This document shows positions 42,776 to 50,973 of a stretch of DNA of 51,545 nucleotides, one piece after another. The notes below the pieces were generated by a model. That model did not search any database, was not told the origin of the DNA, and saw only the letters and a list, made by a program, of their open reading frames with translations. Position 1 is the stretch's first letter, and each line of letters opens with the position of its first letter. Origin of the DNA: JBCBST01 sp039819115 (GTDB taxonomy: Bacteria > Bacteroidota > Rhodothermia > Balneolales > Balneolaceae); contig JBCBST010000008.1 in assembly GCA_039819115.1 (NCBI GenBank), forward strand, positions 1 to 51,545. Direction: 5' to 3'. A program made the position numbers and the translations under genes.

Positions 42776-43494
42776 AGTGATATACCGATGGTAAATACGT
42801 GTGCGGTCAAATCGTAGTCAAATTCATCGTCTTCAATATCGAAACTGTTCGAAACAAAATCATATCCAATACTAATGTTTCGATCGCCAATCAGGCTGAG
42901 GAAGGTGAGCCTGCTTTTCCCGTTTATCCCAAAAAAGCTACCTCCAAAAAAACCACCAGCTGCATTACTGAATCCATAAGAAGGAACAAATTCATTTCGG
43001 AAGACTACCGCATCTCTCAGACGAACAGCTACAGAGGCTCCGCTGAATAAACCGATGCTGGTCAGATTAAAGGTGTCTTCAAGATTTCCTCCACCGGCAG
43101 TTGTAAAATCACTTTTAAGACCAAAAGGAATACTTAGCTGTACCGTACGATTTCGATTAAGCCTGAAACCATTACCCAGTGCAAGTTGTAACTGGAAGAT
43201 ATTGTCGTCATCATTTCCTGTTATCCGGTTACTGAATAATGCAGAAATCGTAAGCCCCGGGGATTCAAAAGCAAGATTTACAGCTGTTCGCTCCAGGTCA
43301 AAGCGTCGGTTAGCGGGAACATTGGCCGGGTTACCGGTAAAGTCGAAGTTAACCGGGCTTACACCAAACCTAAATAGTGGCTTTTCTCTCGGGATGTTGG
43401 TTCTTCTGCGTTCTACATCGGCCGAAAACATTTGAGCTGCACCAACGCTTGATAATAAAAGTAGTAAAACTACAGTAAAGGACGTACGTTTCAT
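42772..43494 (-). CDS. Probable outer-membrane beta-barrel protein
   Basis: A 240-residue protein with a signal peptide (about residues 1-20, SSVGAAQ cleavage). The mature part alternates hydrophobic strands with polar turns, for example IFQLQLALGNGFRL, TVQLSIPFGLKSDF and FNLTSIGLFSGASVAV, which fits a small barrel; it ends in VFTIGISL. The frame extends to 43536, but ATG 43494 gives the signal peptide. It overlaps the 99-residue gene by 4 nt. Divergent to gpx, start to start 62 bp apart. Confidence 0.75.
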   Translation of the reverse strand: MKRTSFTVVLLLLLSSVGAAQMFSADVERRRTNIPREKPLFRFGVSPVNFDFTGNPANVPANRRFDLERTAVNLAFESPGLTISALFSNRITGNDDDNIFQLQLALGNGFRLNRNRTVQLSIPFGLKSDFTTAGGGNLEDTFNLTSIGLFSGASVAVRLRDAVVFRNEFVPSYGFSNAAGGFFGGSFFGINGKSRLTFLSLIGDRNISIGYDFVSNSFDIEDDEFDYDLTAHVFTIGISL

Positions 43495-43556
43495 TGGAAT
43501 GAATAAGGATGGAATAAAAGTTTTAAGGTAAACCAAAATTTGAACATTTTATTTCC

Positions 43557-44096
43557 ATGATACATTTTATACTGGCTCTGCTGCTCATGTTGGCCTTCAC
43601 ACCGTCGAATGACTCGATTTATGATTTCACCCTTACCGATATAGACGGCAATGAGGTTGCTTTGGAATCGTATCGGGGTAAAACGATACTCATCGTTAAC
43701 GTTGCATCTAATTGTGGTTATACTCCTCAATACGAGGGCTTGCAGGAGCTTTACAACCAATATAAAGACGAAGGTTTGGTCATTCTGGGCTTTCCGGCAA
43801 ACAATTTTGCTGGTCAGGAACCTGGGACAGAAGAAGATATAAAGCAATTTTGCACGCTCAACTATGGCGTTGAATTTCCCATGTTTTCTAAAGTTTCGGT
43901 AAAAGGGGACGACCAACATGAATTTTTCAAATATCTGACAGATCAGGAAAATCAAGACTTTAAGGGTGATATTAAGTGGAATTTTGAAAAATTTTTAGTT
44001 GACGGGAACGGAAATCTGATCAGAAGGTTTAGGAGTAACACAAAACCTTTAAGTGAAGAGCTAACGGGTTCGATAGAATCTTCCCTTAAGCGTTAA
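43557..44096 (+). CDS. Glutathione-peroxidase-family protein, probably exported
   Basis: A 179-residue protein with a hydrophobic N-terminus (about 1-16, FILALLLMLAFTPS) that may direct it to the periplasm. The GPx core has Cys53 in VASNCGYTPQY (peroxidatic Cys, in place of selenocysteine), Gln88 in GQEPG, Trp141 and Asn142 in KWNFEKF, and Cys99 (QFCTLNYG), a likely resolving Cys. FPANNF has Ala where many family members have Cys. Such bacterial GPx proteins usually use thioredoxin. Terminator follows. Confidence 0.93.
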   Translation: MIHFILALLLMLAFTPSNDSIYDFTLTDIDGNEVALESYRGKTILIVNVASNCGYTPQYEGLQELYNQYKDEGLVILGFPANNFAGQEPGTEEDIKQFCTLNYGVEFPMFSKVSVKGDDQHEFFKYLTDQENQDFKGDIKWNFEKFLVDGNGNLIRRFRSNTKPLSEELTGSIESSLKR

Positions 44097-44125
44097 GAAT
44101 CTTATATCCCATCACCATCCCGATT

Positions 44126-44159
44126 GAGGATTGCGATTGATTTCGCGATCCTCTTTTTT
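44126..44159 (+). terminator. Intrinsic terminator of the glutathione-peroxidase gene
   Basis: Stem 44126-44135 with 44144-44153 (10 bp including one G-U pair, 8-nt loop), then six T (44154-44159), 29 bp after the stop codon. Confidence 0.9.
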
Positions 44160-44173
44160 GTTTCGGTTAGGTG

Positions 44174-44205
44174 TTGACTTCGATTTTATTTGAGCCGTAT
44201 ATTTA
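44174..44205 (+). promoter_or_regulatory. Promoter of tRNA-Asp
   Basis: TTGACT at 44174-44179, then 18 nt, then TATATTTA at 44198-44205. This fits both the TTG...TAnnTTTG Bacteroidota pattern (spacing 21; final G is A) and a classical -35/-10 pair. It ends 13 bp before the tRNA 5' end. Confidence 0.6.
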
Positions 44206-44218
44206 GTGCTCTCAAATA

Positions 44219-44292
44219 GGTCCGGTAGTTCAGTTGGTTAGAACGCCTGCCTGTCACGCAGGAGGTCGAGGGTTCGAGTCCCTTCCGGATCG
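44219..44292 (+). tRNA. tRNA-Asp (anticodon GTC)
   Basis: A 74-nt cloverleaf: acceptor GGTCCGG with CCGGATC (one G-U), anticodon stem CCTGC/GCAGG around loop CTGTCAC (anticodon GTC), T arm with TTCGAGT, discriminator G. CCA is not encoded. It has its own promoter and terminator. Confidence 0.96.
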
Positions 44293-44293
44293 C

Positions 44294-44330
44294 AAGCTCT
44301 GAAGCACACTTTGCTCAGAGCTTTTTTTTT
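44294..44330 (+). terminator. Intrinsic terminator of tRNA-Asp
   Basis: A 9-bp stem AAGCTCTGA (44294-44302) with TCAGAGCTT (44315-44323), followed by T through 44330. It starts 2 nt after the tRNA 3' end. Confidence 0.9.
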
Positions 44331-44358
44331 ATCTGCCCGTTGAACTATTCATATCCGT

Positions 44359-46236
44359 ATGGTAAGCCAGCACAATTTTGATGTAATCGTTGTAGGGGGA
44401 GGTCACGCCGGGAGTGAAGCAGCAGGAGCTGCGGCACAGCTTGGAGCACGTACTCTATTGATTACTATGAACTTAGAGGCTATTGCTAAGATGTCTTGTA
44501 ATCCGGCCATGGGCGGAGTGGCAAAGGGGCAGCTTGTTCGTGAGATTGATGCCTTAGGCGGTTTGTCGGGGGTTGTCAGTGATCGGTCCGGTGTTCAGTT
44601 CAGAATGTTGAACCGAAGTAAAGGTCCGGCAATGTGGAGCCCCAGATGCCAGAGTGATCGTATGCTCTATGCGCAGCTTATGCGGGAAGAGCTTGAAAAA
44701 AAAGATCAGCTCTTTTTCCGGCAGGATAATGTCGTTGATCTGATTACAGATCATGGAATCGCAAAGGGGGTTGTTACCCAAACGGGGGAGACATTCTTTG
44801 CTGCGTCAATCGTGCTCACAAGCGGAACCTTTTTGAATGGTCTTATTCATATTGGGGAAAAGCAGTATGGAGGAGGAAGATCGGGAGAACGGGCTTCTGT
44901 GGGTATTTCTGCCGCTTTGGAGAAACTTGGATTCCAGATTGGGCGATTAAAAACAGGAACACCACCGCGTATTGACGGTCGCACGGTAAATTACGACGCA
45001 CTGGAAATACAGTACGGAGATGATATCCCTTCTCCGTTTTCTTTCCTCTCAGATGAACTACTGGAAGGGAAAGATCAAATGACCTGCTGGATTGGGTATA
45101 CCAATCCCGAGGTTCATGATACGCTTCGTACCGGGTTTGATCGAAGCCCTATGTTCAATGGGAGAATTAAATCGATCGGTCCGAGATACTGCCCAAGTAT
45201 TGAAGATAAAATTGATCGTTTTGCTGAACGGGACCGACATCAGCTGTTCCTGGAACCGGAGGGCTGGAATACACACGAAATGTACCTGAACGGTTTTTCA
45301 ACGTCTCTTCCGGAAGACGTACAGGTTCATGCATTGCGTACTATTCCTGGGTTTGAACAGGCTTTTATGATTCGTCCGGGATATGCCATTGAATACGATT
45401 ATTTTCCGCCACATCAGATTAAGCGATCTCTGGAAACAAAGAAGGTGAGCGGATTATTCTTTGCGGGACAGATTAACGGTACCACAGGGTATGAAGAAGC
45501 CGCGTGTCAGGGATTAATGTCCGGGATAAATGCAGCCCTTTCTGCAGATGGTAAAGAGCCTTTTATTCTTAAGCGATCCGAAGCGTACATCGGGGTTCTT
45601 ATTGATGACTTAATCAATAAAGGCACTGAAGAGCCGTACCGAATGTTTACTTCCCGTGCAGAACACCGGATTTTACTGAGGCAGGACAACGCAGACCTCC
45701 GCTTAACTGAGCTTGGACATAAGGTAGGATTGGCCTCGGAAGGGCGTCTGGATAAGATGAAAAAGAAGTCTGAGCAGATCGATCAGCTTTTCTCTTTTAT
45801 CAAAAAGCATTCTGCGCGTCCAGAGGTTTATGATCCTCTTCTTGAAAAGCTTGGAACTACTCCGCTACCACAAACCCTGAAATCGGAAAAGGTATTATTG
45901 CGTCCTCAGGTCCATATACAAGATATGATCAATGCAGATCCTGTCCTGGAAGAGAAAGTCAGGGAGCTGAATGCAACAAAAGAAGTCCTGGAGCAGATAG
46001 AGATTCAGATTAAGTACTCCGGATACATTCAGAAAGAATTTGAAATGGTTGAAGAGTTGAGTAATCAGGAGAATATGCCCATCCCGGAACAGATGGATTA
46101 CTCACGGATAAAAAGCCTATCCACAGAAGGATTCCAAAAGCTAGATAAAATACGACCGGAAACGATCGGTCAGGCAAGCCGTATTAGTGGGGTTTCAGCC
46201 AGTGACCTTGCCGTCTTGATGGTCTATTTGAAGTAG
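44359..46236 (+). CDS. mnmG: tRNA uridine 5-carboxymethylaminomethyl modification enzyme MnmG (GidA)
   Basis: A 625-residue FAD enzyme that with MnmE modifies wobble U34 of tRNAs. The start has the FAD-binding GGGHAGSEAAGAAAQLGA, then CNPAMGGVAKGQLVREIDALGG, DGRTVNYDAL and the later segment AGQINGTTGYEEAACQGL and YRMFTSRAEHRILLRQDNADLR. The C-terminal MnmE-binding domain ends VLMVYLK. Length is typical (about 620-630). It is 7 nt upstream of rsmG, the usual gidA-gidB pair close to origins. Confidence 0.98.
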   Translation: MVSQHNFDVIVVGGGHAGSEAAGAAAQLGARTLLITMNLEAIAKMSCNPAMGGVAKGQLVREIDALGGLSGVVSDRSGVQFRMLNRSKGPAMWSPRCQSDRMLYAQLMREELEKKDQLFFRQDNVVDLITDHGIAKGVVTQTGETFFAASIVLTSGTFLNGLIHIGEKQYGGGRSGERASVGISAALEKLGFQIGRLKTGTPPRIDGRTVNYDALEIQYGDDIPSPFSFLSDELLEGKDQMTCWIGYTNPEVHDTLRTGFDRSPMFNGRIKSIGPRYCPSIEDKIDRFAERDRHQLFLEPEGWNTHEMYLNGFSTSLPEDVQVHALRTIPGFEQAFMIRPGYAIEYDYFPPHQIKRSLETKKVSGLFFAGQINGTTGYEEAACQGLMSGINAALSADGKEPFILKRSEAYIGVLIDDLINKGTEEPYRMFTSRAEHRILLRQDNADLRLTELGHKVGLASEGRLDKMKKKSEQIDQLFSFIKKHSARPEVYDPLLEKLGTTPLPQTLKSEKVLLRPQVHIQDMINADPVLEEKVRELNATKEVLEQIEIQIKYSGYIQKEFEMVEELSNQENMPIPEQMDYSRIKSLSTEGFQKLDKIRPETIGQASRISGVSASDLAVLMVYLK

Positions 46237-46251
46237 GTTTCACGTGAAACA
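46236..46251. promoter_or_regulatory. parS-like site 1 (mnmG-rsmG junction)
   Basis: GTTTCACGTGAAAC as a perfect 14-bp palindrome at 46237-46250; the 16-mer differs from the parS consensus TGTTTCACGTGAAACA at its first base only (G). The GTG start codon of rsmG lies inside it. Confidence 0.8.
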
Positions 46252-46900
46252 TCTGGTTCATATCTCCCCGTTAACAGAATCAGATCGTGCCCTTGTTGAT
46301 GATTATTTTTTATCCCATAGTAAAGTATTAGAAACGTATGCTGATTTATTGCTTTGGTGGAACTCCAAAGTAAACCTGTTAAGCAGAAATGTTTCACGTG
46401 AAACTATTGTCGAACATATTCGACACAGTCTCTGGGTATTGAAGAGCGATTGGGTGAACAACGCACGTACCGTTTTGGATACAGGAACAGGGGGTGGTTT
46501 ACCAGGAATTCCTGTTGCATTGACACGGACTGGGCTGGAAATGGTGCTGAATGATATTGTTCAAAAGAAGGGAATGGTGTTAAAAGACCTGCTTCCAAAA
46601 CTTGAATTAACAGAAAGAGTGCGTGTTCAAATCAAAGATGTGGCAGAGATAAATCTGAATCCGGATGTGGTTATCACCAAACACGCTTTCAAAATAGGAG
46701 ACTTACTACATCGGGTTGATAAGGAAACCTGTTCCCGCTTTGTATTCTTAAAAGGGTATACTGAGGTAGAAAAAGAGATCAAACAGGTGGAAGAAGTACT
46801 TTCGGTAAGGGTATACAAACTGGACGAAATAAATACGAACCCTTTTTATGAAGGGAAAGGATTAGTGGAAATAGAGCGAATAGGGGAGGTTGCCAAGTGA
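46244..46900 (+). CDS. rsmG: 16S rRNA 7-methylguanosine methyltransferase RsmG (GidB)
   Basis: A 218-residue SAM methyltransferase that makes m7G527 in 16S rRNA. It starts with GTG at 46244, inside a parS-like palindrome. The substrate-binding start has WWNSKVNLLSRNVSRETIVEH (about residues 38-58), with the SAM motif VLDTGTGGGLPGIPVAL near 80-96. The NVSRET codons form the second parS-like site. It overlaps the regulator gene by 4 nt. Confidence 0.96.
   Translation: MKHLVHISPLTESDRALVDDYFLSHSKVLETYADLLLWWNSKVNLLSRNVSRETIVEHIRHSLWVLKSDWVNNARTVLDTGTGGGLPGIPVALTRTGLEMVLNDIVQKKGMVLKDLLPKLELTERVRVQIKDVAEINLNPDVVITKHAFKIGDLLHRVDKETCSRFVFLKGYTEVEKEIKQVEEVLSVRVYKLDEINTNPFYEGKGLVEIERIGEVAK
46390..46405. 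promoter_or_regulatory. parS-like site 2 (inside rsmG, codons for NVSRET)
   Basis: GTTTCACGTGAAAC at 46391-46404; the 16-mer matches TGTTTCACGTGAAACA except the last base (T). It encodes residues 49-54 of RsmG. ParB-binding sites in this exact codon context are known in other bacteria. Confidence 0.8.
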
Positions 46901-47832
46901 AAAGCACAGAGCGAAGAATGAAGCTGATGCTTCTACTTCAGAAGCCTGGGAATCGTCTTACGGTGGAAGAATTAGCCAGCCAATTTGGAGTAAGTAAACG
47001 TACTATATTCAGGGATTTTAATGCCCTGCAGGAGATCAATGTCCCGATCACGTGGGACAAATACTCAGGTTACGGAGTGCTACCGGGCTATAAAATTCCA
47101 CCCATGATGTTTACATCAAAGGAATTGGCGACCATAATGGTGGGGATTAACTTCGTGAAATCACAAATTGACCGACAACTGGTTGAGGATGCAAGAGGAG
47201 TAGAGCTAAAAATAAAGAATGTTCTTCCGGAAGAATTGGTAACGTTTATGACATCACTTGCCGAGTCTACCATCGTGGATCCATATCTCCAGTTTGGAGC
47301 CGAAAAAACAAAAGGAGGAAACTGGTACCTAATTAGCAGTGCGATTGCTCAGCAGCATCGGGTGCAATTCAGGTATACTTCGAAAAAAGGAGAAAGCAAA
47401 ACCCGGAAAATTGATCCCTATATTCTTGTCTTTTTCCAGGATCATTGGAATATGATCGGCTTTTCTCATCTCCGCGGAGAATTCAGAAACTTTGTTCTGG
47501 AAAGGGTGAGTGCCCTGGAAATTCTGGACGAAAATTTTGAGCGAAAACCGAATGTAGACACTGATGAACTTATCTATCGATTTGACGGAAGATCACATTT
47601 GATCGAACTACTGGTCCAAAAAAAGGAGATCGGGCGTCTGGAGCGAAATTTACCGGCTAAAATATTTAGGAGAGAAGAGAAAAATATTGAAGAAATTAAG
47701 GTGGGCTTCGAGTTCGACAATTTGACCTTCATGAATGAGTGGCTTCTTCAATTTGGGAAAGCCGTAAAAATTGTGGGTCCTGAGGAGTTGAAGGAAAAGA
47801 GAAAAGAATTGCTGAGAGAGATGTTGAAATGA
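46897..47832 (+). CDS. HTH/WYL-domain transcriptional regulator
   Basis: A 311-residue regulator. The N-terminal HTH (about 5-60) has LTVEELASQFGVSKRTIFRD (HTH_11/DeoR-type), followed by a WYL domain (about 135-310). WYL proteins often respond to small ligands or single-stranded nucleic acid, and some control phage-defence loci, but no such locus is seen here. It starts with a GTG that overlaps the rsmG stop (GTGA), so it is cotranscribed with mnmG-rsmG. Convergent with the acetyltransferase. Confidence 0.93.
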   Translation: MKSTERRMKLMLLLQKPGNRLTVEELASQFGVSKRTIFRDFNALQEINVPITWDKYSGYGVLPGYKIPPMMFTSKELATIMVGINFVKSQIDRQLVEDARGVELKIKNVLPEELVTFMTSLAESTIVDPYLQFGAEKTKGGNWYLISSAIAQQHRVQFRYTSKKGESKTRKIDPYILVFFQDHWNMIGFSHLRGEFRNFVLERVSALEILDENFERKPNVDTDELIYRFDGRSHLIELLVQKKEIGRLERNLPAKIFRREEKNIEEIKVGFEFDNLTFMNEWLLQFGKAVKIVGPEELKEKRKELLREMLK

Positions 47833-47848
47833 AAAACGAAGGTCTTCT

Positions 47849-48715
47849 TCAGCCCAGCTCGAATGTGGTTATACCAAATACATTGTTCCAGTTTACATGT
47901 GGCTCTTTTCCGTAATACATTCGTGCACACTCAAAGACATAAGTTGCGCCATACTTTTTGACCAGGTTAACAGCTTCCTGGTTACGGAGGGGAATATCTA
48001 AATAAACAGGCATACCCGGCGCATGATTTAAACAAGCTTTATAGAGCTCTTCTGCAATTTCAGCATCATCGGCAAACAAGGGCCCTATTTTGAAGCCGTT
48101 TTTCACTTCACGAATAACCGCGAACCCTTTCAGGATGTCGCCCCTTAAGTATTTAAAGGACTTACTTTTTGATAGGGTTAACCAGTTTCGTAAAAACGAG
48201 GATCGTTCGTAGCCAAAATATCGTGTGTCGTATCCTCTAACTAAATTAAAATCAAGGTCTTGAATGGGGGATATGAGGTCGCTAAATGTCAAGGACTCAC
48301 CGCTTCTTTCATATCGCTCATCCTTAAATGCAATTTCAAAACCTCCCTCTGCATAAAAGGGTTGCATCTCCACTACGCCATCCATCCCAATCGAAGCTCC
48401 CTCTTTTAACCGGCTCAAAAGAAGGTCTCTCCTTAGAAACCAGAGTTTTTTTCCAATTCCATGCCCCCGAAATTCAGGGTGCACAATGAACAGGCCCATA
48501 AATCCATATTGACCACCATAGCAGACAACAGAGCCACCGGCGATTAACCGGTCATTGTGATAGAATCCATAAAACCCGTCCGGATCCGTTTTCCAGAATA
48601 CTTCATAGTCCTGTTTGCCTGGATTCCATCCTTCGTTTCCTGCCCATTCCAGTAGTGTTTGGGCACCCTGTATGTCGAGTTTTTGAAGGGTTAGTTCTTC
48701 AGAATCTGAGAGCAT
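47849..48715 (-). CDS. GNAT-family acetyltransferase with C-terminal second domain
   Basis: A 288-residue protein. The N-terminal GNAT domain (about 1-145) has the acetyl-CoA motif IVHPEFRGHGIGKKLWFLRR and the following MQPFYAEGGFEI. The C-terminal half (about 170-280) resembles the Acetyltransf_18-type domain seen in bi-partite GNAT proteins. The substrate is unknown. It is convergent with the WYL regulator. Confidence 0.88.
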   Translation of the reverse strand: MLSDSEELTLQKLDIQGAQTLLEWAGNEGWNPGKQDYEVFWKTDPDGFYGFYHNDRLIAGGSVVCYGGQYGFMGLFIVHPEFRGHGIGKKLWFLRRDLLLSRLKEGASIGMDGVVEMQPFYAEGGFEIAFKDERYERSGESLTFSDLISPIQDLDFNLVRGYDTRYFGYERSSFLRNWLTLSKSKSFKYLRGDILKGFAVIREVKNGFKIGPLFADDAEIAEELYKACLNHAPGMPVYLDIPLRNQEAVNLVKKYGATYVFECARMYYGKEPHVNWNNVFGITTFELG

Positions 48716-48754
48716 GGAAATCAGAAATTGTGATCAGAAAAGAAAAAAACGGAT

Positions 48755-50101
48755 CTATTTTTCCTCCTGGATCAGTTTCTTTTTGCCGGTTTCAAAATCT
48801 TTAGAGATTACCGCGCGATCATATTCTTCTCCAATGGCGGTATAGGCCACATAGGTAAGCGTGTTATCCTCAACGGTGATAACCTGGTAGAACTGAGTTT
48901 GCTCTGCGGCTTTATCCCGCTGGTATCCATCGACGGCATACGATTTCATTTGTTCTTCGTCCAATTCATATTGTTTTGGACCACTTACTGAGGTAACGTA
49001 CACGGTTCCCAGTTCACCGGTTTCGTTTTGATCTGCACTACGGATAGGTACATGGCCACGTGCATACGTATGATCATGACCATTTAGCACCAGGTCTGCC
49101 CCATATGTATCGAGTAACGGTTTCCATTTATCCCGTGCAAACTGGAAGTTACGCCCCTTAGCCGGAGAGAAAATGGAATGATGGCAGGTTATGATTTTCC
49201 ATTTAGCGGTACTGTTCTTTAGCTGTTCTTCAAGGTACGCCGTTTGTTCGTCGAGTTCATCGGTGGAGTTGAGCACGATGATTTGAATGTCCTGGTAATT
49301 AACGGTATAGACCGTTTCATGTAGTTTTGAGTCCAGATCTTCTTCAACAGGTAGCGTGAATTGCGGTCTCCACTGAATGGAAAGACGTCTTGGCTTTAAT
49401 TTAGCGACGGGTGAAAACTCGTGATTTCCAACAACCGGTATGGCCGTCCATTGGCTGTGAATAAAACCACCAGCCTTAAACCACTCAGCCCATTCGTAGT
49501 CGCGATGAGCCCGGTTAATTAAATCTCCGGCATGAATCACAAATGATGCATCCGGAGCCGTTTGATAGGCCATTCGAATAACGCGTGACCAATGATCCAG
49601 TACATCGTTTTGGGCATCTCCAAAATAAACAAATTGAGTACGGGCATATTCCGATTTAGACGTGCGGAACTGAATCCACTCTGACCAGTGCTCATCACCG
49701 TCTCCTACCCGGTAGACGTAGAGCGTATTCGGTTTTAAATCCTCAAAAACTACGCTATGATAATGGACCAGGAGGTCGTTATTCCCCTTGTACTTTCCAA
49801 GGTCGAATTCCTCCATGCGGGCATCTAGCGTAATTGCCTTTTCTGTAAACCCTGAATTGACCGTGGCTTCTGCAATCTGAGCAACGGCTTGTTTGATGCT
49901 CGTATCGGTTCGCCAGGTTACGGCCCGACTGGTAGCAGGGTCTCCATGGAAAGTTAGTATGATTCGATCGGGGTCTTTACTTGGAATTTCCCAGTGATGT
50001 AACCCATCATGGGAGTGTGGATGCGTCTGCTGCGCGCAGGCGTTACTGCCTAGCAGACTTACCATTAGAACAAAAATACAGGCAATAGAGGAGAATCTCA
50101 T
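48755..50101 (-). CDS. Purple-acid-phosphatase-like metallophosphoesterase, secreted
   Basis: A 448-residue secreted protein (signal peptide about 1-23, AC-A-Q cleavage). An N-terminal fibronectin-like PAP domain (about 35-140) with DRIILTFHGDPATSRAVTWRT is followed by the calcineurin-like metal centre: FVYFGDAQND, IHAGDLINR, VVGNHEFSP, TCHHSIFSP and LNGHDHTYARGH. These supply the two-metal ligands. It may release phosphate from organic esters outside the cell or in the periplasm. The frame extends to a GTG at 50113, but the ATG at 50101 is preferred. Confidence 0.92.
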   Translation of the reverse strand: MRFSSIACIFVLMVSLLGSNACAQQTHPHSHDGLHHWEIPSKDPDRIILTFHGDPATSRAVTWRTDTSIKQAVAQIAEATVNSGFTEKAITLDARMEEFDLGKYKGNNDLLVHYHSVVFEDLKPNTLYVYRVGDGDEHWSEWIQFRTSKSEYARTQFVYFGDAQNDVLDHWSRVIRMAYQTAPDASFVIHAGDLINRAHRDYEWAEWFKAGGFIHSQWTAIPVVGNHEFSPVAKLKPRRLSIQWRPQFTLPVEEDLDSKLHETVYTVNYQDIQIIVLNSTDELDEQTAYLEEQLKNSTAKWKIITCHHSIFSPAKGRNFQFARDKWKPLLDTYGADLVLNGHDHTYARGHVPIRSADQNETGELGTVYVTSVSGPKQYELDEEQMKSYAVDGYQRDKAAEQTQFYQVITVEDNTLTYVAYTAIGEEYDRAVISKDFETGKKKLIQEEK

Positions 50102-50251
50102 GTCATTTCCCACCAGTTAAAAAGAACGTTTAAGTTAGATTAGCGAACTCAACTTACGGGTAGGGTCAGAATAGGTAAAATTAAATCTCTGGTTTATTGT
50201 AAGATCTGAAGCAGAATTGACTGAGGGATAAATGACTGCTGGTCTCTATAT

Positions 50252-50557
50252 CTACTGATCCGCAAAGACCTCAAAGTGTATCACGTTTTGTTCGAACTCC
50301 AGCAGATAAGCCTGATCCTGAGGATAGTATTTGGCACGCTCGTAATCTTCTCCGGCAAAATTCTTAATGACGTCTATATTCTCCCAAAACGTAATCAGGT
50401 TAAAATGAGCAATATCGTTTTCTATCCTTCGAAGAAAGGTAAGCTTCACAAATCCTTCTGTCTGCTGGTAATCCGGGATGGCTACCGTTCTCATAAACTC
50501 AGAGTATTCCTCAAGATGCGTTGCCTTCGTTGTTCCATGCCAGATTCGGGCAATCAT
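50252..50557 (-). CDS. Antibiotic biosynthesis monooxygenase (ABM)-domain protein
   Basis: A 101-residue ferredoxin-like protein of the ABM type: MIARIWHGTTK start, EYSEFMRTVAIPDYQQTEGF, and the FLRRIENDIAHFNLITFWENID region. Such proteins include monooxygenases and heme-degrading enzymes, and many are uncharacterised. The ATG overlaps the DUF2200 stop (4 nt), so they are an operon. Confidence 0.85.
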   Translation of the reverse strand: MIARIWHGTTKATHLEEYSEFMRTVAIPDYQQTEGFVKLTFLRRIENDIAHFNLITFWENIDVIKNFAGEDYERAKYYPQDQAYLLEFEQNVIHFEVFADQ

Positions 50558-50916
50558 CGCAAAATTTTCTCCATCTTTTTTCCTTTCGCCAGTTCATCCA
50601 CCACCTTATCCAAATAGCGGGTTTGTTTGGTAAGGGGAGTTTCAATGTCTTCAATGCGATAACCGCAAATGACACCTTTTATAAGTTCGGCGTTAGGGTG
50701 TACATTCGCACGTTCAAAAAACGTTTGAAACGTTGCTTTTTCATCAATTAGTTGCTGGAGTGCATCCTCGTCAAACCCGGTGAGCCATTCAATGACCTGG
50801 TGAAGCTCTTCTTTGGTTCGTCCTTTCTTCTCTACTTTACTAACATAATGCGGATATACAGATGCAAATGTTAGTGCGGCGATCCGGGCATCATGTTCTG
50901 GAGTGGTTGTGGGCAT
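50554..50916 (-). CDS. DUF2200-family protein
   Basis: A 120-residue protein recognised as DUF2200 from MTFASVYPHYVSKVEKKGRTKEELH-like segments (here TFASVYPHYVSKVEKKGRTK), the IEWLTGFDE and GVICGYRIEDIETPL segments and the LDKVVDELAKGKKMEKILR end. Function unknown. Overlaps the ABM protein gene and sits 57 bp downstream of the HNH gene on the same strand. Confidence 0.88.
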   Translation of the reverse strand: MPTTTPEHDARIAALTFASVYPHYVSKVEKKGRTKEELHQVIEWLTGFDEDALQQLIDEKATFQTFFERANVHPNAELIKGVICGYRIEDIETPLTKQTRYLDKVVDELAKGKKMEKILR

Positions 50917-50973
50917 GATTCTACGTGTTAGTGAATGGGCAATGAAAGGGATAGGATTCAGAAATACAAGGGA

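Noticed and set aside
46117..46125. CTATCCACA, one mismatch from a DnaA box, inside mnmG
   Set aside because: An isolated site in coding sequence with no cluster; not above chance.
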